Positions 49,222 to 58,732 of a DNA stretch of 64,000 bases are shown one piece after another. Under the pieces are notes generated by a model. It saw only the letters and a list, made by a program, of their open reading frames with translations. It did not search any database and had not been told where the DNA came from. A program made the translations under genes and the position numbers. The DNA comes from an uncultured Eubacteriales bacterium. GTDB lineage: Bacteria; Bacillota; Clostridia; Oscillospirales; Acutalibacteraceae. Location: contig CAKSWC010000007.1 of the NCBI GenBank assembly GCA_934511365.1, forward strand, positions 1 to 64,000. Direction: 5' to 3'. The stretch's first letter is position 1, and the number at the start of each line of letters is the position of its first letter.

Positions 49222-50966
49222 TACGCTTTTCCTCCTTTCGTCTGTGAGTTATAGACCTCGGTGTATATCGGGTCGCGGCCGAGGAGTTCCCCGTGCGTTC
49301 CGATGTTTTCAATCTCTCCGTTGTCAAGAACAATAATTTTGTCTGCGCGTTCAATCGAGGATACGCGCTGGGCGATAATGATTTTTGTGGTTTCCGGAAT
49401 ATATGAAGCAAAGCCTTTTTGAATCAGCGCGTCAGTCTGTGTGTCAACCGCGCTTGTTGAATCGTCAAGAATAAGAATTTTGGGCTTTTTGAGCAGTGAG
49501 CGCGCAATGCAGATCCGCTGCTTCTGTCCGCCGGAGACGTTCGTTCCGCCCTGCTCGATATATGTGTCATAGCCGTCCTCAAAGGTTTTGATGAACGAGT
49601 CCGCCTGGGCGAGTCTGCACGCCTCTTCCATCTCCTCATCGGTGGCGTCCGGATTGCCCCAGCGCAGGTTATCCTTAATTGTTCCGGAGAAAAGAACATT
49701 TTTTTGGAGCACCATTGCAACATTTTCGCGCAGGATATCAAGGTCATAATCTCTGACGTCAACTCCGCCGACCTTAACCGAACCGGTCGTTACGTCATAA
49801 AGCCGCGCAATGAGCTGAACAAGGGTTGATTTTGAAGAACCGGTTGAGCCGATGATTCCAACGGTTTCGCCGGAGTTTATTTTGAAGGAGGCATTCTTCA
49901 GGCAGAGCTTGTTTTCATCGTTTTTATAGCTGAAGCCGACGTTTTTGAACTCAACCGAACCGTCCTTGACCTGCATTACGGGATGTTCCGGATTTTTGAG
50001 GCTGCTTTCTTCGGCAAGTACCTGTGAAATACGCTCGGCAGAAGCGCGCGACATTGTTATCATTACAAAAATCATTGAAAGCATCATGAGGTTCATCAGA
50101 ATCTGCATGGCATAGGTCATGAGGATAACAAGGTCGCCGGTTGTGAAGCCGTTTTCCGGAACATTGCCTGAGGCAACAATGAGCTTTGCGCCGAACCACG
50201 AGATGAGGAGCATTGTTGTGTATGCGGACATCTGCATCAGTGGTGCGTTGAGCGCAAGCAGCTTTTCCGCAGAAACAAAGTCTTTATAAATGCTTCCGGA
50301 AACGGTTTTGAATTTTTCCTTTTCGTGCTCCTCGCGGACAAAGGACTTCACAACGCGGATTCCGTGGAGATTCTCCGAAACAATGGTGTTGAGCTTGTCA
50401 TATGTTTTGAAAACGCGCTCAAAAATCGGATATGCATTTTTAACAATTCCGTAAAGTCCAAGAGCCAAAAGCGGAAGTATGCAGGCAAAAATCAGCGAGA
50501 GGCGCAGACTTATGCGTATCGCCATAATGAGCGAAAATACAATCATCATCGGCGAACGCACCGCAATGCGGATTATCATCTGATATGCGTTCTGCATATT
50601 TGTAACGTCCGTTGTGAGTCTTGTAACAAGGCTTGAAACGGAGAATTTGTCAATGTTAGCGAAAGAGAACGACTGAACGGAGTGGAACATATCGTGGCGC
50701 AGGTTTTTTGAAAAACCCGCCGAAGCGTATGCGGCGTATTTTCCGGCGAGCGTGCCGAAAAGAAGCGACATTACGCAGAAAAGGGCGAGCATTACCCCAA
50801 CCTTAATGATGTAATTCATGTTTCCCATGTTCACGCCGTAATCGAGCATTTTTCCCATGTAATACGGAATAACAACCTCCATCACAACCTCAAGAGAAAC
50901 AAAAAGCGGAGTCAGGAGCGAGGCTTTTTTATATTCACGGATGCATTTTGAAAGTCTTTTAATCAT
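49221..50966 (-). CDS. ABC exporter subunit with degenerate ATPase site
   Basis: 581 aa. Six membrane helices, then an ATPase domain with Walker A GSTGSSKST (a Ser replaces the usual Gly before Lys), signature VSGGQKQR and Walker B ILILDDSTSAVD, where Asp replaces the catalytic Glu. This asymmetry is typical of one half of a heterodimeric exporter; the other half (47290) has the intact Glu. ATG at 50966 overlaps the MarR stop by 8 nt; the frame is open another 46 codons upstream without a ribosome site. Confidence 0.9.
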   Translation of the reverse strand: MIKRLSKCIREYKKASLLTPLFVSLEVVMEVVIPYYMGKMLDYGVNMGNMNYIIKVGVMLALFCVMSLLFGTLAGKYAAYASAGFSKNLRHDMFHSVQSFSFANIDKFSVSSLVTRLTTDVTNMQNAYQMIIRIAVRSPMMIVFSLIMAIRISLRLSLIFACILPLLALGLYGIVKNAYPIFERVFKTYDKLNTIVSENLHGIRVVKSFVREEHEKEKFKTVSGSIYKDFVSAEKLLALNAPLMQMSAYTTMLLISWFGAKLIVASGNVPENGFTTGDLVILMTYAMQILMNLMMLSMIFVMITMSRASAERISQVLAEESSLKNPEHPVMQVKDGSVEFKNVGFSYKNDENKLCLKNASFKINSGETVGIIGSTGSSKSTLVQLIARLYDVTTGSVKVGGVDVRDYDLDILRENVAMVLQKNVLFSGTIKDNLRWGNPDATDEEMEEACRLAQADSFIKTFEDGYDTYIEQGGTNVSGGQKQRICIARSLLKKPKILILDDSTSAVDTQTDALIQKGFASYIPETTKIIIAQRVSSIERADKIIVLDNGEIENIGTHGELLGRDPIYTEVYNSQTKGGKA

Positions 50967-51411
50967 CGGCACTGTCCTCCTCGATATTATTTCTGATTTT
51001 TGAAAGAACGGTAAAAAATGTTTCAAGTTCCTCGGCGCTGATATCCTTTGAAAGCTTTTTTTCAAGCTGTTCAAACTTATCCTCAAGCGTTTTTTGAATT
51101 TCAATCGCCTTATCGGTCAAAACAATTTTTTTGAGCCTTGCGTCATAGTCAACACCAATGCGCCTTATTATTCCGTTCTTTTCCATCCGTTTGAGCATTT
51201 CCGTTGCGCTTGAACGGCGAACATCGCACTGTTTTTCAAAATCGCGCTGAAAAATGTCGCGGCCGCGGTTATGATAAAAATAGCCAATCGCCCAGCCGTG
51301 AGCGCCGGTCAGCTTTTCAAACTGCGCCTTGTCGGTATTATGGTCAAAATATCGCTTGACAAGTCTTGTGCACTTATTCATCTCAAAAAAGATATACTTG
51401 TTTTCCTCCAA
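50959..51411 (-). CDS. MarR-family repressor of the exporter operon
   Basis: 150 aa. Winged helix with DVRRSSATEMLKRMEKNG as recognition part and RRIGVDYDARLKKIVLT as the wing. TTG at 51411 is the start: AAGGAGG is 7 nt upstream and no better codon fits. It is the first gene of the MarR-ABC-ABC operon. Two 16-bp palindromes lie between the promoter and the gene (51465-51495), so it probably represses itself and the exporter until a ligand binds. Confidence 0.88.
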   Translation of the reverse strand: MEENKYIFFEMNKCTRLVKRYFDHNTDKAQFEKLTGAHGWAIGYFYHNRGRDIFQRDFEKQCDVRRSSATEMLKRMEKNGIIRRIGVDYDARLKKIVLTDKAIEIQKTLEDKFEQLEKKLSKDISAEELETFFTVLSKIRNNIEEDSADD

Positions 51412-51464
51412 GACGGCACCTCCTTTATAATTAATGTTAGTTTTCTTACTGTCAGTAGGCTAAC

Positions 51465-51495
51465 TGTTAGCATTCTAATTGTTAGCGTTCTAACA
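51465..51495. promoter_or_regulatory. Tandem MarR operators
   Basis: Two nearly identical palindromes TGTTAG-N4-CTAAYW: TGTTAGCATTCTAATT (51465-51480) and TGTTAGCGTTCTAACA (51480-51495). They cover the expected transcription start just past the -10. Further GTTAG/CTAAC half sites lie at 51434-51464. Confidence 0.75.
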
Positions 51496-51503
51496 TTTTA
51501 TGC

Positions 51504-51532
51504 ATTATAAATCAGTTTTATTCGTTTGTCAA
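51504..51532 (-). promoter_or_regulatory. Promoter of the MarR-ABC operon
   Basis: Minus strand TTGACA (51532-51527), 17 bp, TATAAT (51509-51504): full consensus. Confidence 0.9.
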
Positions 51533-51542
51533 GGGAAAAGGA

Positions 51543-51574
51543 GAAAAAAACAAAGCCGCCAGACGGCGGCTTTG
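51543..51574 (-). terminator. Terminator of the small secreted protein gene
   Basis: Minus strand AAAGCCGCC, loop, GGCGGCTTT (51573-51552), then GTTTTTTT. It lies next to the -35 of the MarR promoter. Confidence 0.85.
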
Positions 51575-51592
51575 CTGAAACTTTTGGTGATA

Positions 51593-51865
51593 TCAGGAAA
51601 AGAACTGATAGCTCGGCTTGCTCGGGATGTCCGGAGCGGGCTTTCCGAGGAAAATGTCATAGAAGATATACTTGATGAAAGCTCCGATAGATTTCCAAAA
51701 ATTAACAAACAACTCAAAGAAGCTTGTGTGCTTGTGTTCTTCCTCCGAGTCATCAACGGCAGCGGTTGTTCCCTCGGCAAAAACACTGAATACTCCGGCA
51801 AAGGCCGAGAGTGAAAGGGTGAGCACAAGAACGATTGAAATGAGTTTTTTAAGCGTTTTGTTCAT
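51593..51865 (-). CDS. Small secreted protein, unknown function
   Basis: 90 aa. Signal peptide KKLISIVLVLTLSLSAFAG with cleavage likely after VFA-EG, a short acidic-His linker (DDSEEEHKH), then an aromatic amphipathic stretch FFELFVNFWKSIGAFIKYIF and a Pro-rich end. The amphipathic stretch loosely recalls the C-terminal tail LLKAVLRWFKALFRLI of the hydrolase at 59773. AAGGAGG lies 7 nt before the ATG at 51865. No family recognised. Confidence 0.7.
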   Translation of the reverse strand: MNKTLKKLISIVLVLTLSLSAFAGVFSVFAEGTTAAVDDSEEEHKHTSFFELFVNFWKSIGAFIKYIFYDIFLGKPAPDIPSKPSYQFFS

Positions 51866-51970
51866 ATGTATCCTCCTTATAGTATTACAAGACTTATTAT
51901 CATTATAATCATAAAGCCGGAGCAAGTCAAGATTCTTTAACAACTTTTCAATTATCCGGCAAAACTTTGT

Positions 51971-52897
51971 TCAAAGCTTATAGTTGACAAGCACACTTTC
52001 GGTCTTTTTGCCGAACCAGTCCTTGCCGTTGACCTTTTTGCAGCAGCCGATTTTGTAATAAGCCGACCTTTCGCCGCTTTCACCCTTGTCCGCAAGGGTG
52101 AGGGTTGAGCCGTTCTCCGTCCGCGCAACCTCTTTGTATTCGCCGTCCTTTGTGCTGCTTTTATAAAGAATATAGCACGAAACGCCTGCCGTCATCCGAA
52201 ACTCAAAAGAAACCTTTTTGAAAAGCTTGCGCCGAACGCACAGAATCTCGGTGCTGTCAACGCAGACAAAGCATTCCTCCCTGCCCGTGTTGCTGTATAT
52301 GCGCACTTGGGGGCGGACAAGGCTTCCGTCTGCCCCGGGCACAGCCGGAACGGAAGCGGTTTCGTCAATGATATAGCTTTGAACATTGTAATAATAAACC
52401 TGGCCGGAGGTTGCGGTGTCATCAACAAAAAAGAGGTTGTCCTTTTCCGCCTCGCCGCGGACAACGGACTCGTTCATTTCCTCAAGGCGGCGGTTGATAA
52501 CATAGCCCGCGGCGTTTTCATCCTTTTCCCATGTTATCCGGACTTTTCCGAACGCAGGACTTTCAATCCCGGTGATGTTCACCGCCGGAATTGAGGAGAT
52601 GTTCACCGCGCGCGCCGAGCCTTTTTTTGAAATTGGGCGCAGCTTGCCCTCAACGGTTTTCAGCGCATTGATGCGGTACTGATAGACGCCGTCCTTCGGC
52701 TCCTTTTTGCAGGTGAAGGAGGTTGCGTTTGCACCGACCGAGCCGATTTTTACAAACTTGTCCTTTTCGCGGTCATAGCGTTCAATGTTGTAGCCGGTTG
52801 CCTCTTTAACCGCTTTCCAGGAGAGCTCAACGGTTCTTTCGTCCGTAACGTCGGCAAAGACAATTTCGGGTTTTGTTTTCAAATCTTCTTTAGCCAT
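51971..52897 (-). CDS. Fibronectin type III-like repeat protein
   Basis: 308 aa made of about three beta-sandwich repeats: VELSWKAVKEATGYNIERYD, VRITWEKDENAAGYVINRR, and FEFRMTAGVSCYILYKSS share the W..A.GY.I pattern of FnIII domains. There is no signal peptide, membrane helix or anchor, which is odd for FnIII repeats that usually work outside the cell. GAGGAG lies before the ATG, 12 nt after the nagB stop, so it is cotranscribed with nagB. No partner known. Confidence 0.65.
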   Translation of the reverse strand: MAKEDLKTKPEIVFADVTDERTVELSWKAVKEATGYNIERYDREKDKFVKIGSVGANATSFTCKKEPKDGVYQYRINALKTVEGKLRPISKKGSARAVNISSIPAVNITGIESPAFGKVRITWEKDENAAGYVINRRLEEMNESVVRGEAEKDNLFFVDDTATSGQVYYYNVQSYIIDETASVPAVPGADGSLVRPQVRIYSNTGREECFVCVDSTEILCVRRKLFKKVSFEFRMTAGVSCYILYKSSTKDGEYKEVARTENGSTLTLADKGESGERSAYYKIGCCKKVNGKDWFGKKTESVLVNYKL

Positions 52898-52909
52898 GCA
52901 TAGCTCCTC

Positions 52910-53638
52910 TTAATATGTTAAAAGTTTTGCGCTTTCCTTATCGAGATAGACGGAAACATCCTTGTGGTTTTGCAAAACAGAGGCCGGACACTGCGCAGTG
53001 ACCTCGCCCTTGATCATTTTGAAAACGGCGTTCGCCTTGCTTTCGCCCGTGGCGATGAGAATAATTTTCTTCGCCCTCATGATGTCTCCGATGCCCATTG
53101 TCAGCGCATATTCCGGCATTTTTTTGTTTTTGAAATACTTGCTGTTGGAATTAATTGTGCTTTGGGTGAGCTTAACCTTGAACGGGCCGTCGGAAAAGCT
53201 TTCAGACGGTTCATTAAAGCCGATGTGTCCGTTCGTTCCGATTCCGAGCAGCTGAATGTCTATCCCGCCGGCCTGAGCAATTTTTTCCGGATATTCGCGG
53301 CAGTTTTTTTCGCTCTCGCTTTCATCGCCGGAGAGGAAATTGACTTTTGAAAAATCAAAGCCGGCTTTTTTGAACAGGTTTTCCTTCATAAAGTAAAAAT
53401 AGCTGTTTTCATCCTCACGGGAAAGGCCGCAGTATTCGTCAAGATTAAAGGTTATAACATCTTTAAAGCTGACCTCGCCCTTTTCATAAGCCTCAATCAT
53501 GCGCTTATAGGTTTCAATGGGAGAAGCGCCGGTGGCAAAGCCGAGAACAGCATTCGGTTTTTTCTTAACTTCATCAATGATTATTGACGAGACGGCTTTT
53601 GAAATTTCAAAGGCGTTTTCCATAATATTGACTTCCAT
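52910..53638 (-). CDS. nagB: Glucosamine-6-phosphate deaminase
   Basis: 242 aa. Converts glucosamine-6-phosphate to fructose-6-phosphate and ammonia in amino-sugar use. FATGASPIETYKRM (phosphate loop), NLDEYCGLSREDENSY (catalytic Asp and His-equivalent region) and GIGTNGHIGFNEP are diagnostic. ATG at 53638 follows GGAAGTGG; an in-frame GTG four codons earlier is possible. Promoter at 53666-53694. nagA is not adjacent; the next gene encodes the FnIII protein. Confidence 0.95.
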   Translation of the reverse strand: MEVNIMENAFEISKAVSSIIIDEVKKKPNAVLGFATGASPIETYKRMIEAYEKGEVSFKDVITFNLDEYCGLSREDENSYFYFMKENLFKKAGFDFSKVNFLSGDESESEKNCREYPEKIAQAGGIDIQLLGIGTNGHIGFNEPSESFSDGPFKVKLTQSTINSNSKYFKNKKMPEYALTMGIGDIMRAKKIILIATGESKANAVFKMIKGEVTAQCPASVLQNHKDVSVYLDKESAKLLTY

Positions 53639-53665
53639 TGATTTATCCACTTCCTTTTCCGCTAT

Positions 53666-53694
53666 ATCATACCACATATGACAGAATTTTACAA
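53666..53694 (-). promoter_or_regulatory. Promoter of nagB
   Basis: Minus strand TTGTAA (53694-53689), 17 bp, TATGAT (53671-53666). Confidence 0.6.
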
Positions 53695-53855
53695 TTATTT
53701 TCAAACAAAAAAAGCGGGGTCATCTGCCCCACAACATTTTAATTATATTACATTTTTGTTTTGCGAGTCAACAGAAAAGGGGAAAGTTTTTTGTTCAAAA
53801 GCAAAGTTTGTATGTATGCACATTTTACGCCCTTTTCTTTCGTTAATTCTGCGAA

Positions 53856-53884
53856 TTGAAAAGGGACTGCGCTTTTGCTATATT
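53856..53884 (+). promoter_or_regulatory. Promoter facing the gene-free region
   Basis: TTGAAA (53856-53861), 17 bp, TATATT (53879-53884). It points right into 700 bp without a credible gene. Confidence 0.6.
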
Positions 53885-53898
53885 ATAGACAGAAAGGG

Positions 53899-53971
53899 TG
53901 ATACCAATGTACAGGTAAAAACCTGAATCAACCAAAGAAAGGAATGATACCGGTGTACAGGTAAAAACCGG
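53899..53971 (+). repeat. Duplicated 27-nt motif in the candidate RNA
   Basis: TGATACCaaTGTACAGGTAAAAACCtG (53899-53925, key parts TGATACC, TGTACAGGTAAAAACC) recurs at 53945-53971 with four changes. In copy 1 CAGGT-AAAA-ACCTG forms a hairpin; in copy 2 CCGGT..ACCGG pairs instead, so base changes keep pairing, as in structured RNA. Confidence 0.7.
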
Positions 53972-54480
53972 ACAACGGACTTTTCGGTTTCAGTTTTTTC
54001 AAAACTTCTTTGAACAGCTTCTTACGGCTGATATCAAAGAAAAAGCATTATAACAACCGATCATTGCCGAAAGAACGGAGACAAAATCAGGATCGAATTA
54101 TTTATGACTTAAAGACCTTTAGGCTGAACAAAATAACGACATTATTACCAATAAACTCCAACAGCCGGAAGATTACACGAACGATTGAATGAACGGTCTG
54201 CGATCAAAAAATATTCCCCGATAGCTTTCAGGCAAAAGATCAACATAGATTGCAAAACAAAAGAAAAATTTTGAAGCACTGCGAAACCGAAAAACACATT
54301 GGCCGGAAGCCCCAAAAATGATGACCGAACCGAAATTCGATTCAGCCCGAACATTAAGCTGCTCTCGCTTATGAGAAAAAACAAAAAATAATGGAAAAAG
54401 CAGAAAACGAGAAGGAACGGCATCGAAAATCCGCAGAAAGAAGAGGTATCCAAAAAGATGTTAGATACCAAGAATCCACA

Positions 54481-54541
54481 GAAATGACCCTTGACTGCAT
54501 CAAAAAGCCTGTAAAGAAAGGCAGCAGTCAAGGGTCATTTC
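54481..54541. repeat. 18-bp perfect inverted repeat
   Basis: GAAATGACCCTTGACTGC (54481-54498) and its exact complement (54524-54541) enclose 25 nt. The strongest hairpin of the window; no T run follows directly. Confidence 0.85.
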
Positions 54542-54563
54542 GCGTTTATTGTTTTGATACTCG

Positions 54564-54585
54564 GTCGCCAAAAGGCGGCTTTTTT
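54564..54585 (+). terminator. Terminator of the candidate RNA
   Basis: GTCGCC, loop AAAA, GGCGGC (54564-54579), TTTTTT. It ends on the rarA stop codon of the opposite strand. Confidence 0.7.
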
Positions 54586-55847
54586 CATTTGATTTTTTTC
54601 CAGTATTCCTTTGCGGCCTGTTCGTTCTTGTTTTCGCCAAAGGTATAGTACGTTTTGTTTTTTATCGCGTCCGGAAGATACTGCTGAAAAACATAGTGGT
54701 TCGGGTAGTCATGGGGATATTTATAAAACTGACCCTTGTGTGCGTTGTCCTCGCCGTCATAGTGCTTGTTCTGGAGTGTGCGCGGAATTGGGCCGCTGTT
54801 TCCTTTGCGGATATCGGCTGCGGCCGCGTCATAGGCAAGATATGCGGAATTTGATTTTGGGCTGTTGCAAACCAGAACAACCGCGTCCGCAAGAGGAATC
54901 CGCGCCTCCGGCAGCCCGACCATGAACGCCGCGTCAACCGCCGCTTTAACAATCGGAATTATCATCGGATAGGCAAGACCAACATCCTCGCACGCGCAAA
55001 CCATAAGCCGCCTTGCCGCCGAGGGAAGGTCGCCGGCCTCAAGAAGCCGCGCAAGATAATGCAGCGCCGCATTCGGATCGGAGCCGCGCATGGATTTTTG
55101 GAACGCGGAAAGAATGTCATAATGCTCGTCCGCGTCCTTGTCATATTTCATTGAGCTTTTTTGGGTCAGTTCCTCGGCTCTTTCAAGGGTAATGAACGCT
55201 TTTTTGTTTTCAACCGGGGTGCTCAAAACGCAAAGCTCCGCCGCGTTTATCGCTTTCCTGACATCGCCGCCGCAGGAAAAGGCAATGCGTTTTTCAACGC
55301 CGTCCTCTTTTTCAATCGTGATATCCTTTTCTTTTTCAAGGAATGCGAACGCGCGTTCAACCGCGGGAATAATCTCCTCCCCGGTAACGCTCTTGAACTC
55401 AAAAACCGTTGAGCGGCTGAGAATTGCGTTATGGATATAAAAATACGGATTCTCCGTTGTTGAAGCAATGAGAGTTATTGAACCGCGCTCAATATAATCG
55501 AGCAGCGTTTGCTGCTGCTTTTTGTTGAAATACTGAATTTCATCAAGATAAAGCAAGACCCCGTTCGGCGCTTCAAGGGTGTCAAGGCTTGCAACAATGG
55601 CCTTGATGTCTGCGGTTGAGGCAACCGTTCCGTTGAGTTTGCAGAATTTCCGCTTTGTCCGGCTTGCGATTATTGAGGCAAGGGTTGTTTTTCCAATTCC
55701 GGACGGGCCGTAAAAAACAAGGTTCGGAACCTCTCCGCTGTCAATAATTCTGCGCAGGGCTTTTCCTTCGGCAAGCAGATGGCGCTGGCCAACCATTTCC
55801 TCAACGGTTTTTGGCCGCAGCTGTTCGGCAAGGGGAACATTCATCAT
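54585..55847 (-). CDS. rarA: Replication-associated recombination protein RarA (MgsA)
   Basis: 420-aa AAA+ ATPase acting at stalled replication forks. Starts PLAEQLRPKTVEEMVGQRHL; Walker A GPSGIGKTT, Walker B YLDEIQYFNKKQQ, sensor ASTTENPYF, and the C-terminal tetramer domain with RGSDPNAALHYLARLLEAGD. Length normal. Start ATG 55847 has AAAGGAG 8 nt upstream; an earlier in-frame Met lies on the ribosome site itself. Monocistronic, divergent from the glutamate synthase genes. Confidence 0.95.
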   Translation of the reverse strand: MMNVPLAEQLRPKTVEEMVGQRHLLAEGKALRRIIDSGEVPNLVFYGPSGIGKTTLASIIASRTKRKFCKLNGTVASTADIKAIVASLDTLEAPNGVLLYLDEIQYFNKKQQQTLLDYIERGSITLIASTTENPYFYIHNAILSRSTVFEFKSVTGEEIIPAVERAFAFLEKEKDITIEKEDGVEKRIAFSCGGDVRKAINAAELCVLSTPVENKKAFITLERAEELTQKSSMKYDKDADEHYDILSAFQKSMRGSDPNAALHYLARLLEAGDLPSAARRLMVCACEDVGLAYPMIIPIVKAAVDAAFMVGLPEARIPLADAVVLVCNSPKSNSAYLAYDAAAADIRKGNSGPIPRTLQNKHYDGEDNAHKGQFYKYPHDYPNHYVFQQYLPDAIKNKTYYTFGENKNEQAAKEYWKKIK

Positions 55848-55961
55848 TTCCACGGCTCCTTTCATTTTATTCAGCCTATATTATAGCCGCAAAACAACGG
55901 TTTTGGTTTCCGGGCGGGAAAAATGTTTTTCCTTGCATTTTTCAAAAATTTTTTCCGGTAT

Positions 55962-55990
55962 TTGACATCCGGTTTTTTCTGTGATATAAT
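55962..55990 (+). promoter_or_regulatory. Promoter of the glutamate synthase operon
   Basis: TTGACA (55962-55967), 17 bp, TATAAT (55985-55990): full consensus, transcription start about 55997. Confidence 0.9.
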
Positions 55991-56001
55991 CCGAGGCATA
56001 A

Positions 56002-56067
56002 GTGAGCAAAGGCGTTCATTCATAGAAGGGAAAGACCCTTTTTAGGATGTACGCATTTGCTTTTTTT
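56002..56067 (+). promoter_or_regulatory. ANTAR-type antitermination leader of the glutamate synthase operon
   Basis: Two hairpins in tandem, both with A1/G4 hexaloops: GTGAGC-AAAGGC-GTTCAT (56002-56019) and AAGGG-AAAGAC-CCTTT (56026-56041). The first overlaps one arm of a terminator, GCAAAGGCGT (56006-56015), which pairs with ACGCATTTGC (56051-56060; one mismatch) before TTTTTTT. Hairpin and terminator cannot form together. This is the two-hairpin target known for ANTAR-domain antiterminators in Clostridiales nitrogen genes. Confidence 0.78.
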
Positions 56068-56135
56068 CATCCGGCGGCCGCAAAAAAACGGACTGTTCGC
56101 CGGGGAAATACCTTTTGGAAAGGACGAAAAAGAAA

Positions 56136-57226
56136 ATGAAGCTTGAGGGCGAAATCAGAATTCCGTCCGGCTGCGCGATTGCGGCGGTCATTTCAAAAGA
56201 CGGAAAAAGAATGACCGGAGACTCGGTCATCAAGGGAATTGCAACAATGCACGACCGCTCAAACGGTCTCGGCGGCGGCTTTGCCGGCTACGGAATTTAT
56301 CCGGAATATAAAGATTTTTATGCGTTTCATGTTTTTTATACCGACAACGACGCAAAGGAAAAATGCGAGCGCTTTCTTAAAGACAGCTTTGAGGTTGTCA
56401 GGGCGGAGAATATACCGATAAGAAAAATTCCGGAAATTACCGATGTTCCGATAATCCGCCGATACTTCCTTGCGCCGTTCGCCTCGGTTCTTTCGAGGCT
56501 CCAGCTTGACGAAAAGGAGTATGTTGCCCGAACGGTTATGAAAATCAACACAACGCTCAAGGGCTGCTATGTTTTTTCAAGCGGAAAGAACATGGGCGTT
56601 TTCAAAGCCGTCGGATACCCGGAGGATGTTGGCCGGTTTTATCGCCTTGAGGAATATGAAGCCTACTGCTGGACGGCGCACGGAAGATATCCGACCAATA
56701 CGCCCGGCTGGTGGGGCGGCGCACACCCGTTTGCGCTGCTTGACTATTCCGTTGTTCACAACGGAGAAATCTCCTCCTATGACGCGAACCGCCGCTTTAT
56801 TGAAATGTTCGGCTATAAATGCACACTTCAGACGGACACCGAGGTCATAACATATATTGCAGACTATCTCCTCAGGCGGCAGGGACTCACTCTTGAGGAA
56901 ACCGCGTCCGTCATTGCCGCGCCGTTCTGGAGTACCATTGAAAGGAAGAGTGAGGAGGAAAAAAGGAAGCTTTCCTATCTTCGGACAATGTTCCCCGGAC
57001 TTCTCATTACCGGACCGTTTTCAATCGTTCTCGGTTTCAGCGGCGGACTGATGGCGCTCAACGACAGGCTGAAGCTGCGCTCAATGGTCGTTGGCGAAAA
57101 GGACGACAAAGTTTTTGTTGCCAGCGAGGAGGCCGCAATCCGCGCAATGGAGCCGAACGCCGAAAACATCTATGCTCCGATGGGCGGTGAGGCGGTTGTT
57201 GTTAAGGTTAAGGAGGGTATGTACTG

Positions 57227-57227
<1 letters not shown>
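56136..57227 (+). CDS. Glutamate synthase, glutaminase (GATase II) subunit
   Basis: 363 aa. Releases ammonia from glutamine for the synthase subunit encoded next. The class II amidotransferase needs an N-terminal Cys; here the likely one is Cys13 in RIPSGCAIAAVIS, to be exposed by removal of a 12-residue leader. The GATase core has CWTAHGRYPTNTPGWWGGAHP, VVHNGEISSYDANRRF and LQTDTEVITY. ATG at 56136 follows AAGGA. The gene overlaps the next by one nt (TGATG). Archaeal-type split glutamate synthase, first of three parts; regulated by the ANTAR leader. Confidence 0.9.

Positions 57228-58728
<1,501 letters not shown>

Positions 58729-58732
<4 letters not shown>

Larger units (their letters stand above)
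53891..54585 (+). ncRNA. Candidate large non-coding RNA
   Basis: No ORF here has a ribosome site and proper length, yet the stretch has a promoter at its left end (53856), a hairpin terminator at its right end (54564-54585), a duplicated motif near the 5' end (53899-53925 and 53945-53971) and an 18-bp perfect stem near the 3' end (54481-54541). The longest frames (60-85 codons) look random. The likely product is a structured RNA of about 690 nt. A decayed mobile gene is the alternative. I cannot match it to OLE, ROOL, GOLLD or raiA from memory. Confidence 0.4.

Noticed and set aside
53910..53965. Tiny ORFs reading Met/Val-Tyr-Arg-stop in the duplicated motif
   Set aside because: Three codons follow from the repeated ATGTACAGGTAA DNA; no conserved downstream gene for a leader peptide is present.
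54010..54192. 60-codon ORF and an 85-codon ORF (54391-54648) in the gene-free region
   Set aside because: No ribosome sites, biased toward Lys/Asn/Arg by A-rich DNA, and the second runs through the terminator into rarA antisense.
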